From assembly GCF_900637205.1 (NCBI RefSeq), contig NZ_LR134355.1, positions 4,836,001-4,900,000 of the forward strand: a DNA stretch of 64,000 nt, written 5' to 3'. Each line of letters starts with the position of its first letter. The first letter of the stretch is position 1. The translations under genes and the position numbers were made by a program. Positions 8,168-15,638 of this stretch are shown in pieces. The notes beneath the pieces are model-generated. The model saw nothing but the letters and a program-made list of their open reading frames with translations. It did not search any database and was not told the origin of the DNA. The DNA is from Mycolicibacterium chitae. Lineage in GTDB: Bacteria; Actinomycetota; Actinomycetes; Mycobacteriales; Mycobacteriaceae.

Positions 8168-9156
8168 GGCACCGCCACCCCAGACGCACGCTGTTCGGGC
8201 CGCACCCGGGGGTCGAGTATCGGATAGGTGAGGTCAGCCAGCACATTCGCCGCCACGATTCCGACTGTGATGACCAGGAAACCGCCTTGAAGCAGGGGGT
8301 AGTCCCTCGCTGTGACCGCATTGAACATCAACCGGCCGATACCCGGATAGGCAAACACCGTCTCGACGACGACACTGCCGGACAATAGGGCCCCCACCGC
8401 AAGGGTCACGTTGGTATACACCGGCAGCAACGCGTTACGCCATGCATGGCGGAGCACGATCCGCCGCTCGGAGAGGCCCTTTGCCCGGGCGAGGCGGACG
8501 AACGGCTCATCCAGGACGGTCACCATCGCAGCTCTGGCCAGCAGGAAGAACCCACCGAGCGTCGCCACCACCATGGTGGCCACCGGCAACACCATCCGAG
8601 CGGCCACGTCAGCAAACCACCCGATACCCCTGCCGTCGATCGCCGCGGCTCCGTAGGAGGGGAAGACGCCGAGTTGAACTGCGAATACTGCAACAAGGAT
8701 CATGCCGATCCAGAAAGCCGGCATCGCGTCCACCAAGAGAACGGCGACGACTGCGCCGGCGTCACGTCGGGTGCCCCGCCGCCACGCTGCCCAGGCACCC
8801 AAGAGGTTGCCGATGAGGAAAGCCAGCAGGATCGATACGGCGGCCAGCGCAACGGTCCAAGGTAGGTAGTCCAGCAGGATGTCGACCACCGGTCGGTTGA
8901 ACTCCACCGATGTGCCCAGGTCGCCCCGTACCAAATCGGCCCAGAACGCGCCGTACTGTTCGAGGATGGGCCGGTCCAACCCGTAGTTTGCGCGGAGTTC
9001 TTCCAACAGTTCCGGTGCCAGATCACCGTTCTCGCCGTAGAGGTAGACGATCGGATCGCCCTGGGAAAGATGTGGCAGGGCGAAATTCAGTGTGGCCGCG
9101 GCCCACAACACCAGCGCGTACTGGCCGATCCTCGCCAGTAGCCGGCCGGACTTCAT
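8164..9156 (-). CDS. ABC transporter permease (DppB type)
   Basis: A 330-residue inner-membrane permease of the DppB/OppB class with about six membrane segments. The family N-terminus is visible in LWAAATLNFALPHLSQGDP, and the coupling loop in VRLARAKGLSERRIVLRHAWRNALLP. It ends with DPRVRP, the usual DPR tail. It would pair with the permease half of the fusion protein. The gene starts 46 nt after the binding-protein stop, the only non-overlapping junction in the operon. Confidence 0.9.
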   Translation of the reverse strand: MKSGRLLARIGQYALVLWAAATLNFALPHLSQGDPIVYLYGENGDLAPELLEELRANYGLDRPILEQYGAFWADLVRGDLGTSVEFNRPVVDILLDYLPWTVALAAVSILLAFLIGNLLGAWAAWRRGTRRDAGAVVAVLLVDAMPAFWIGMILVAVFAVQLGVFPSYGAAAIDGRGIGWFADVAARMVLPVATMVVATLGGFFLLARAAMVTVLDEPFVRLARAKGLSERRIVLRHAWRNALLPVYTNVTLAVGALLSGSVVVETVFAYPGIGRLMFNAVTARDYPLLQGGFLVITVGIVAANVLADLTYPILDPRVRPEQRASGVAVP

Positions 9157-9202
9157 CCCGCCGGGGCCATCTTCCGCGCTTCGTCGGGGAGATACAGGTG
9201 CC

Positions 9203-10825
9203 TCACGGCGTCACCACAGCGTTGGCCGCCTCGGCGGTGTCGCGCGGAATCAACGACCATTTGTGCATGATGCCGTACCCCGGTGAGTCGACGAACCCGG
9301 CGTAGCTACCGGTCCGGTAGGCGAAGTACTTGTCGGGGTGGTAGAGCGCAACCACCGGCGGTACCTCGTTCAACAGTCGCTGGATCTCGAAGCCGGCCTC
9401 ACGCCGATCTTCCAACGTGGCGGTCTGCTTCCAGCTGTCGATCTTTTGCTCGAGTTCCGGATATGGATACTCGTCGAGGTTCCAGGAGGAGCCCGAGAAC
9501 AGGCTCAGCACGTACTGCGTGGGGTCGGCCACGGTGTGGGGCACTCCATCCCGTACCAGCAGGTCGAAGGTCTCCATCTCCTTGCCGGAGGCGGCATGCC
9601 GCCCGGCGTCCAGTGGCCTCACCGCGACTGCGAGGCCGACTTCCCCGAGCTGTTCGGCAACCACCTCGGCAGCACGCACCTGCGTCGGTTCGGCGCCGTT
9701 CACCTCCACAGTGAGCGCGATGGGGCTGCCGTCGGGACTCTCCCGCAGGCCGTCTCCGTCGACGTCGCGGTAGCCGGCTTCATCGAGGATCGCGCGTGCT
9801 CGATTCGGGTCGGTCGGCGTGGAGGCCTCTGGATCTGCCCACGGCGAGTCGGGATGCATCCGTCCCAGCGTCGCCGCGCGGCCACGACCCAACACAACGA
9901 CCTCGAGCAGCTCCTCCTTGTTCAGCGCCAGTGACACCGCGCTGCGAACCCTGTCATCGGCGAACATCGGTCTCGTGTAGTTCATCCGGAGGTCGACCTG
10001 CTCCAGCGGGGTGGTGTTCACGACCTCGACCGTCGGGGAGGCCTCGAACACGTCCAGCAACTCAGGCGGAACCTGACGGGCGGCCACGTCGATCTCACCC
10101 GAGCGCAGTGCGGTGAACGTGGCGGAGGGGTCTTCGATGACCGTCATCACCAGCTCGTTGACCCGCGGCGCGCCACCGAAATACTCGTTGAACGCGGTGA
10201 ACCGGTAGCCGGTGATGGGGTCGTACTCGGCAAGCCGGTAAGGGCCGGTGCCAACCGGCAGCGCGGTGACCTCCTTGACCGTCTCCGGCGGGATCTGCGA
10301 CCAGATGTGTTTGGGCAGGATCGGGAGATCGGCAAGCGTCACCGTGCCCAGCTCCGGGCACGGGAACGCGCACTCGAAACGGACGGTGTCTGCATCGATC
10401 TGGGTCGTCGAGGTGATCTCGGGAATAGTCGTGACGTGGTGGGTCCAGCGTCCGGTGTCGGCCTCTTGGGCATAAGCGAAGGTGAACTCCACATCGGCGG
10501 CGGTGAACGGCTCACCGTCATGCCAGGTGACGTCGTCGCGGACGGTGACCTCCCAGGTGCTGGGGTCGACCATGGTGACCTCCGAGGCCAGCCACGGCTG
10601 CGGGTCGTCGACGAACGGGGACGGCGCGACGAGCTTGTCGTAGACCAGCTCGCTGATCCATTCCTCGTGCTCGACGAAGATGTTGACCGGGCCGACGTCC
10701 AGTGGGATCGCCACGGTGAGCCGGTCGAGCGCCTCCGGGCCTGTGCCGGGTCCTGCGCCCTTATCTGCACATCCGCCCGCCAGGAGCGCCGACACGGCGA
10801 TCGCCGCGGCCCACCGGCGCTTCAT
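9203..10825 (-). CDS. peptide/nickel/opine-type substrate-binding lipoprotein
   Basis: A 540-residue family 5 extracellular solute-binding protein. The N-terminus MKRRWAAAIAVSALLAGGC is a lipoprotein signal with Cys19 as the lipidated residue. Family features follow: LVAPSPFVDDPQPWLASEV, WEVTVRDDVTWHDGEPFTAADVEFTF and the later NYTRPMFADDRVRSAVSLALNKEEL. The protein would sit on the outer face of the membrane and hand ligand to the DppB/DppC-type permeases. Its start overlaps the upstream GATase-like gene by 4 nt. The ligand is unknown; related proteins bind di- and oligopeptides, nickel chelates or opine metallophores. Confidence 0.88.
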   Translation of the reverse strand: MKRRWAAAIAVSALLAGGCADKGAGPGTGPEALDRLTVAIPLDVGPVNIFVEHEEWISELVYDKLVAPSPFVDDPQPWLASEVTMVDPSTWEVTVRDDVTWHDGEPFTAADVEFTFAYAQEADTGRWTHHVTTIPEITSTTQIDADTVRFECAFPCPELGTVTLADLPILPKHIWSQIPPETVKEVTALPVGTGPYRLAEYDPITGYRFTAFNEYFGGAPRVNELVMTVIEDPSATFTALRSGEIDVAARQVPPELLDVFEASPTVEVVNTTPLEQVDLRMNYTRPMFADDRVRSAVSLALNKEELLEVVVLGRGRAATLGRMHPDSPWADPEASTPTDPNRARAILDEAGYRDVDGDGLRESPDGSPIALTVEVNGAEPTQVRAAEVVAEQLGEVGLAVAVRPLDAGRHAASGKEMETFDLLVRDGVPHTVADPTQYVLSLFSGSSWNLDEYPYPELEQKIDSWKQTATLEDRREAGFEIQRLLNEVPPVVALYHPDKYFAYRTGSYAGFVDSPGYGIMHKWSLIPRDTAEAANAVVTP

Positions 10826-11409
10826 CGCAGACTCCCGGGCAGCAGGGTCGTTGTGACCCAGGGCAGGAATGCGGCCAGGAACCGCGCACTGGCGGGCGCC
10901 CGGGTGTGGCCGTAGTGAGCGAGAGGATCGATGGTGCTGACCATCAGCGTGCCTCCTGAGGTCGGTCGGTGCAGGTAGGCGACGGCCGGCCCGTCCGGCG
11001 CGGCGAGCAAGATCTCGGCCCCGTCGGGCGCTTCGAGCACACCGTGGTGGTGCAGGGCCTGCGCCGCAGCACCTACCTCAGTGCCCAACCACGCCCCGCC
11101 GACGCGGGTCTTTCCGGCCCCGCCGACGGGACGGAAGGTCCAGCGCAGCGAACGCGGCCATCCCCCCTGCTGTTCCCCGAACATCAGCACGATCCCCCCG
11201 CGACCCAGCAGCGCTTCGAGCTGCGGAGCCAGTCGGGACAACCGGCGTTTGGGGGTGCCCTCGGGCACCCAGACTGCTGCCGCGTCGTCGATCGAGTTTC
11301 CCGTCGCACCCGTGTAGACCACCGCATCGAGATGCGCCCGGTGCCGGGGCTCGGCGAATGTCGCGGTTTCTGCGGCCGATCCGCTGGTCAGCGCAACGAG
11401 GCCGGTCAT
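10822..11409 (-). CDS. GATase1-like protein, paralog 2
   Basis: A 195-residue protein of no firmly recognised family. The central stretch QLEALLGRGGIVLMFGEQQGGWPRSLRWTF parallels the upstream gene's RIAALLGRGGAVVFSGQLAEDWLP, and both continue with a (P/A)xGAE(V/I) strand, so the two adjacent genes are diverged duplicates. The fold suggested is a class I glutamine amidotransferase-like Rossmann domain. The nucleophile elbow holds Gly-Glu-Gln instead of Cys, so amidotransferase catalysis is not expected. The ATG at 11409 overlaps the upstream stop by 4 nt. It may be an accessory factor for the importer. Confidence 0.7.
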   Translation of the reverse strand: MTGLVALTSGSAAETATFAEPRHRAHLDAVVYTGATGNSIDDAAAVWVPEGTPKRRLSRLAPQLEALLGRGGIVLMFGEQQGGWPRSLRWTFRPVGGAGKTRVGGAWLGTEVGAAAQALHHHGVLEAPDGAEILLAAPDGPAVAYLHRPTSGGTLMVSTIDPLAHYGHTRAPASARFLAAFLPWVTTTLLPGSLR

Positions 11410-12029
11410 CGGCTGGTGCCCGCGATCCATTGGACCAGCTGCGGCATGATCCGTGCCGCCGTGGTGGTGGTGACACCGTTCGCGATCAGGTTGTTGCCAC
11501 TGTGCACCAGAACCGTGCCGGCCCCCGCTCTCGCGACGTAGGCGCCCGGTGTCCCGTCGCCTCGCCACGCGATCACCTCGGCTCCCGCGGGTGGACGATG
11601 CCAACCGTTGGCGTAGAGAAATGAATGCCCGAGTTCTTCGGGGTCAACACCAGAAAACACGGGGTGGTCGGCGAGTCTCGGCGGTCCCGTCGTGTCCGCT
11701 TTGTCTTGGTGCCATTCGAATGTCGTGGCCTCGGGCAGCCAGTCTTCGGCGAGCTGACCGCTGAACACGACGGCGCCACCACGGCCGAGAAGGGCGGCGA
11801 TGCGCTGTTTCATTCCGGCAAGCAGCAGTTGGTCGGCGCGGCCCGCGATGACGAGACCGGCAAACCCCTCCAGGTCGGCGTCGGGCAAATCGTCCATGTC
11901 GACCAGCGTCACCGGCATCGCGTCGAGCGCGGCATCGCGGCCGTCGACCCCGCCCGCGAGGGTCCATAATCGGCCGATCTCATCCCAGTCCGTCTCGGCT
12001 CCCTCGCCCTGAGCAGGCGTCGGGTGCAC
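11406..12029 (-). CDS. GATase1-like protein, paralog 1 (first gene of ABC operon)
   Basis: A 207-residue protein resembling ThuA/GATase1-like Rossmann proteins: LEGFAGLVIAGRADQLLL, then LGRGGAVVFSGQLAEDWLP and HPVFSGVDPEELGHSF. No Cys sits at the usual nucleophile position. An open frame extends to a TTG at 12068, but that start touches the iron box and leaves no room for a ribosome site. The GTG at 12029, with GAGGTA 11 nt upstream, is preferred. It heads a six-gene operon with the peptide-type importer and is probably repressed by IdeR when iron is plentiful. Function unknown. Confidence 0.7.
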   Translation of the reverse strand: MHPTPAQGEGAETDWDEIGRLWTLAGGVDGRDAALDAMPVTLVDMDDLPDADLEGFAGLVIAGRADQLLLAGMKQRIAALLGRGGAVVFSGQLAEDWLPEATTFEWHQDKADTTGPPRLADHPVFSGVDPEELGHSFLYANGWHRPPAGAEVIAWRGDGTPGAYVARAGAGTVLVHSGNNLIANGVTTTTAARIMPQLVQWIAGTSR

Positions 12030-12077
12030 CGCGATGGCTACCTCATGCAGCCTGAGGTAACAAGTCAAGTCAATTCC

Positions 12078-12096
12078 TTAGGTTAGGCGAGCCATA
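12078..12096 (-). promoter_or_regulatory. IdeR/DtxR-type iron box
   Basis: TTAGGTTAGGCGAGCCATA matches 15 of 19 positions of the mycobacterial IdeR consensus (TTAGGTTAGSCTAACCTAA). It lies about 50 bp upstream of the preferred start of the ABC operon, in a position to overlap its promoter. IdeR with Fe2+ normally represses such genes, so the operon should be induced by iron limitation. Confidence 0.65.
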
Positions 12097-12451
12097 CCTA
12101 TCCTGTTTAGCACGTGAACAGGCGCCCTGGCCACCCCTTCCTAAGAACGAAAGGTGCTCAGACGCAATAGAACTAGCGCGCACAGACCTCGGACAGGTAC
12201 CTCGCGTCGAACATGTCATCAATCTGGGTTCGACCGGAAATCGTTGCGGCACAAATCGAACGCCGAAACGAAGAACAAACTGGTGCTCGCCGACAGCAAG
12301 GCCGAACCCAAACCTCGCCACTTGCACGGTCAGAGCGCGGAAGGTCGGGCGCCGCGACGCACCATCGATGGGACGGCCGCGGCCCCCGACCAATAACTCA
12401 CTGCCCCAACAAGTCCAACGCTCGGCGGACAGCTTTCAGCGCTGAATCACA
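12097..12451. other. intergenic region without a convincing gene
   Basis: This stretch of about 350 bp between the iron box and the FmdE-like gene is less GC-rich than its surroundings. Short open frames occur on the plus strand but lack mycobacterial third-position GC bias, ribosome sites and recognisable motifs. I see no strong terminator hairpin. Confidence 0.5.
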
Positions 12452-12976
12452 TCACCGAACGGTGGCGTCGTAGACCTCCTCGGCCGGGTGACTCAGAAGA
12501 CGTTGTGCCATATCTTTTTTAAGCCAGACCAGGCGCTCTTCTTCTTCAGGACTGCGCCCTTCTTTTCGTGCCAGCGTGATGAATTCGTCGGCAACCAGCC
12601 CGGGACGCAACGTGAGATCGACGGTGCGGCCCCGGTACTTCAGCCGGAAAAGATACTTTCCCTTCGGACTCTGCAGAACATCGTCACCAGCCAGAGCGAC
12701 GTCGACGTCGTAGCGCCCTCCGGTGACAACCCGGGTGACTATCTCGAATGCGTCACGGCCGCCCGGGCCGGGAAAAGCGGTTTCGATCGAGAGATCACCC
12801 CGTTCGGGCGCTTTGCCGTCGTCCAGCAACGGGAAGCCACGCTCCATGACCTTGAACGCATGGGCCACCCCACCCGGAAAGCCGAAGCCGTGGTATCTCA
12901 ACATCTCACCGAAGGTGAACTGGATTGGCTGGCCACCCTCGGTGACTGTCAGAGGCGCGGTATCAGGGTATGACAT
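12452..12976 (-). CDS. FmdE-like orphan protein
   Basis: A 174-residue soluble protein preceded by a good ribosome site (AAGAAGGA, 5 nt before the ATG). FGEMLRYHGFGFPGGVAHAF resembles the metal-site opening of FmdE family proteins (usually HGHxCPG), and DAFEIVTRVVTGG resembles the later DAxQxxTGC segment. Both family cysteines appear to be replaced. It could be a degenerate or differently liganded FmdE relative, or a chance likeness. It is divergent from the MarR-ABC exporter operon with about 200 bp between them. No function can be assigned. Confidence 0.65.
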   Translation of the reverse strand: MSYPDTAPLTVTEGGQPIQFTFGEMLRYHGFGFPGGVAHAFKVMERGFPLLDDGKAPERGDLSIETAFPGPGGRDAFEIVTRVVTGGRYDVDVALAGDDVLQSPKGKYLFRLKYRGRTVDLTLRPGLVADEFITLARKEGRSPEEEERLVWLKKDMAQRLLSHPAEEVYDATVR

Positions 12977-13155
12977 GTAATTCCTTCTTGTGTGTCATGG
13001 GATTTCACGTTGTCGAACGTCGCTACGCCGACGGCCGACGGCGCGCGGGGAACAGCAGGAACTAAGCAATCGCATCTCCATCCGGCAGGCATGGATTCAG
13101 GACGGACGGCCGCGCAGCTCCTTCCCAGGCATGCCCATACCGAACCAACTGCGAG

Positions 13156-13176
13156 ATAGCTCTGCCTCAGAGGTAT
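13156..13176. promoter_or_regulatory. palindrome overlapping the marR ribosome site (likely MarR operator)
   Basis: ATAGCTCTG (13156-13164), CCT, CAGAGGTAT (13168-13176) is an inverted repeat with 8 of 9 arm positions matching. The right arm includes the AGAGG ribosome site of the MarR gene that starts at 13178. A MarR dimer bound here would block both transcription and initiation, an arrangement consistent with autoregulation. Confidence 0.5.
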
Positions 13177-13177
13177 T

Positions 13178-13642
13178 ATGCCAGACGTGGCCGCCCACGC
13201 AGAAGTCGCAGCAGACATTTTCGACACCGTCGGGCGCTTCCGACGCCAAATGCGCCGCTCAGCCGGGCGCGCCTTCGACTCCGCTGGATTACCCGAGTCG
13301 CAAGCCGACCTAGTGCGGCTCATCGGCCGACAGCCCGGCATCTCGGTCAGCGCCGCCGCGGCCGAACTGGGCCTGGCGGCCAACACCGCCTCCACGCTGG
13401 TCTCAAAGCTGTCCGGTGACGGTCTGGTGCTCCGCGAGGTGGATCCGACGGACCGGCGTGTGGGCCGGCTGCGGCTCAGCACCGACGCGCAGCGCATCGC
13501 CGACGAGACCCGCCAAGCCCGGCGCGCAGCCCTGGCGGGGATTCTCGATCAGCTTTCCAACGATGAGATCGACGTGCTTACAGAGGGATTGGCCGTTCTC
13601 GGCAAGATGACCAGAATCCTCAACGACGAACAACCTCGATGA
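13178..13642 (+). CDS. MarR family transcriptional regulator
   Basis: A 154-residue MarR protein. The winged helix-turn-helix is at about residues 45-100: QPGISVSAAAAELGLAANTASTLVSKLSGDGLVLREVDPTDRRVGRLRLS, including the DPTDRR wing signature. Flanking helices provide dimerisation. The ATG at 13178 has AGAGG 5 nt upstream. The gene overlaps the downstream ABC ATPase gene by 4 nt, so it is the local regulator of that exporter, probably responding to the exported compound. Confidence 0.88.
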   Translation: MPDVAAHAEVAADIFDTVGRFRRQMRRSAGRAFDSAGLPESQADLVRLIGRQPGISVSAAAAELGLAANTASTLVSKLSGDGLVLREVDPTDRRVGRLRLSTDAQRIADETRQARRAALAGILDQLSNDEIDVLTEGLAVLGKMTRILNDEQPR

Positions 13643-14451
13643 CTGACGCGCTGGCCATCGACTGCCGCAACCTCACCCACCGCTACGGCGATTTCACCGC
13701 CGTCGACGACCTGAGCCTTCAGGTCCGTCGCGGAGAGACTATGGGACTGCTCGGCCCCAACGGGGCGGGTAAGACGACGGCGGTGCGAGTGCTGACCACC
13801 CTGACTCCCCCGCAGCACGGCGAGGTGCTGATCTTCGGCCTGGACACCCGGCGCCAGACCATGGACGTCCGCTACAACATCGGCTATGTCCCCCAACAAC
13901 TCTCGATCGAGTCCGCGCTGACCGGGCGGCAGAACGTCCGGTGGTTCGCTCGCCTGTACGACGTGCCCCGCCGGCACCGCAGCCGTCGCGTCGAGGATGC
14001 GCTGGCCGCGATGAACCTCACCGAGGCAGCCGACAAGCCGGCCTCGACATACTCGGGCGGCATGGTCCGTCGTCTCGAACTGGCACAGGCACTGGTCAAC
14101 CAGCCGTCGCTGCTGATCCTCGACGAACCGACCGTCGGCCTGGATCCCATCGCCCGCGACGACGTTTGGATGCAGGTACAGCAGATGCAAGACGACTACG
14201 GCATGACGGTGCTGCTCACCACGCACTACATGGAAGAGGCCGACGCCCTGTGCGACCGCGTCGCACTACTGCATCGGGGTCAGCTGCAGGCGGTCGGCGC
14301 CCCCGACGAGCTCAAGGCCACGGTGGGACCGCAGGCCAGCCTCGAGGACGTCTTCCGGCACTACGCGGGCTCGCAGCTCGACGACGACACCTCCAAGCGC
14401 GGCCTGCGTGAAATCCGCTCCAGCCGAAGGACCGCCCGACGTGTCAGCTGA
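13639..14451 (+). CDS. ABC-2 exporter ATP-binding protein (DrrA type)
   Basis: A 270-residue ATPase of the daunorubicin-resistance/NodI class. Walker A is GPNGAGKTT, the Q-loop is GYVPQQLSIESALTGRQNVRWFARLY, the signature is YSGGMVRRLELAQAL and Walker B is LLILDEPTVGLDP. The C-terminal part has VGAPDELKATVG and LEDVFRHY, typical of drug and lipid exporters. It overlaps the MarR gene by 4 nt and the permease by 11 nt. It energises export of an unknown toxic or lipid compound. Confidence 0.9.
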   Translation: MTDALAIDCRNLTHRYGDFTAVDDLSLQVRRGETMGLLGPNGAGKTTAVRVLTTLTPPQHGEVLIFGLDTRRQTMDVRYNIGYVPQQLSIESALTGRQNVRWFARLYDVPRRHRSRRVEDALAAMNLTEAADKPASTYSGGMVRRLELAQALVNQPSLLILDEPTVGLDPIARDDVWMQVQQMQDDYGMTVLLTTHYMEEADALCDRVALLHRGQLQAVGAPDELKATVGPQASLEDVFRHYAGSQLDDDTSKRGLREIRSSRRTARRVS

Positions 14452-15262
14452 TTCCCAGCCGGCCCACAACTTGATTCGCGCCCCGCGCGGTTGGCGCCGC
14501 CTGCGCGGCTGGGCGAACCGGGTCGGTGCCCTCACCCTCGTCGAGTTGCAGAAACTGAGCCATGACCGCACCGAACTGCTGATCCGCCTGATTCAACCCG
14601 CGCTGTGGCTGCTGATCTTCGGGCAGACGTTCTCGCACCTGCGCATCATCGAGACGGGTTCGGTGTCCTACCTGGCGTTCCTGGCGCCTGGAATCATCGC
14701 GCAATCCGCGCTGTTCATCTCGATCTTCTACGGCATCCAGCTGGTGTGGGACCGCGACGCGGGCATCCTCGCCAAGCTCATGGTGACCCCGACGCCGGCC
14801 GCGGCGCTCATCACCGGCAAGGCAGCCGCCGCTGGGGTGCGCTCGATCGTGCAGGTGATCGGAGTATTGGCCATCGCCTACCTGATGGGCGTCGCGCTGA
14901 CGACCAATCCGCTGCGCATCCTGGCGGCGATGGGCGTGGTGGTGCTGGGTTCGGCGTTCTTCGCGTGCCTGTCGATGACCCTGGCCGGGCTGGTCCGCAA
15001 CCGTGACCGGTTGATCGGCATCGGTCAGGCCATCACCTTTCCGCTGTTCTTCGCCTCCAACGCGCTGTACCCGGTGGAGATCATGCCGGAGTGGCTGCGC
15101 TGGCTCTCCGCGGTCAATCCGCTGAGCTACGAGGTGAACGCGCTGCGCGGCCTGCTGCTCGGGACGCCGTCGAACATGGTGCTGGACCTGGCCGTCCTGG
15201 TGGTCGCCGCGGTCCTGGGCGTCATCGCGGCCTCGGCGCTGCTGCGCCGCCTGGTCCGGTGA
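14441..15262 (+). CDS. ABC-2 type permease (DrrB type)
   Basis: A 273-residue membrane protein with about six membrane segments and the ABC-2 features LFIFGQTFSHL-like first segment (LLIFGQTFSHLRI), FLAPGIIAQSALF, and LAGLVRNRDRLIGIGQAITFPLFFASNALYPVEIMPEWL. The GTG at 14441 is preferred because GAAGGA lies 9 nt upstream; another GTG at 14408 would extend it by 11 residues. It forms the exporter with the preceding ATPase. The stop codon sits inside inverted repeat B2. Confidence 0.88.
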   Translation: MSADSQPAHNLIRAPRGWRRLRGWANRVGALTLVELQKLSHDRTELLIRLIQPALWLLIFGQTFSHLRIIETGSVSYLAFLAPGIIAQSALFISIFYGIQLVWDRDAGILAKLMVTPTPAAALITGKAAAAGVRSIVQVIGVLAIAYLMGVALTTNPLRILAAMGVVVLGSAFFACLSMTLAGLVRNRDRLIGIGQAITFPLFFASNALYPVEIMPEWLRWLSAVNPLSYEVNALRGLLLGTPSNMVLDLAVLVVAAVLGVIAASALLRRLVR

Positions 15263-15310
15263 TTTCGGTGCGCGCGGGCGCGCTCAGCGCAACCCAGCGC
15301 ACCGAGGTCA
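15260..15310. terminator. inverted repeat, family B copy 2
   Basis: TGATTTCGGTGCGC (15260-15273) pairs with GCGCACCGAGGTCA (15297-15310) at 12 of 14 positions. The loop GCGGGCGCGCTCAGCGCAACCCA closely resembles that of 5656-5706. It overlaps the permease stop codon and probably terminates the MarR-ABC operon. Confidence 0.55.
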
Positions 15311-15320
15311 GTAGAAACAG

Positions 15321-15349
15321 TTGACAGATCGTTGGGTTTTCCCAACACT
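15321..15349 (+). promoter_or_regulatory. promoter with internal palindrome for the Xre gene
   Basis: A perfect -35 TTGACA (15321-15326) is followed by 17 nt and AACACT (15344-15349) as -10, ending 7 nt before the ATG at 15357, so the mRNA is probably leaderless. Between them GTTGGG-TTTT-CCCAAC (15331-15346) forms a perfect palindrome placed to let the Xre protein repress its own promoter. Confidence 0.55.
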
Positions 15350-15356
15350 TGGTTGC

Positions 15357-15629
15357 ATGAGTCCGGTTCGACGGGGCGAGGCGCTCCCGATTTACAACCG
15401 TCTCGGCGTGCTGCGCGCCGAGCGGCAGATGAGCCGGGCCGACTTGGCGAACCGCATCGGGGTAAACCCGCAGACGGTCGGCGCGCTGGAACGCGGCGAC
15501 CACTATCCGAGCCTGGACCTGGCGTTTCGGATCTGCGCGGTGTTCGACCTGCCGGTCGAGGCGGTGTTCTCCCGCACCGAGTTCACCCCGCTGTCCGCCG
15601 AGGTGTACGGACGCAAGCCCGCAAACTGA
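15357..15629 (+). CDS. Xre family helix-turn-helix regulator
   Basis: A 90-residue DNA-binding protein that is almost entirely one Cro/C1-type helix-turn-helix: LGVLRAERQMSRADLANRIG, VNPQTVGALERGDHYPS and LDLAFRICAVFDLPVEAVFS. The start at 15357 is preferred to the upstream frame start because it sits 7 nt after a -10 element. It resembles small YozG-type regulators found beside membrane proteins. The next gene, a four-helix membrane protein, starts 9 nt downstream and is probably its partner. Confidence 0.85.
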   Translation: MSPVRRGEALPIYNRLGVLRAERQMSRADLANRIGVNPQTVGALERGDHYPSLDLAFRICAVFDLPVEAVFSRTEFTPLSAEVYGRKPAN

Positions 15630-15638
15630 GGAGACGAC

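Noticed and set aside
9157..9202. Possible frameshifted gene between binding protein and permease of the iron-box operon
   Set aside because: The gap is only 46 nt and both flanking proteins are full length with proper termini.
12154..12396. 80-residue plus-strand open frame upstream of the FmdE-like gene
   Set aside because: No ribosome site, no third-position GC bias and no recognisable motif.
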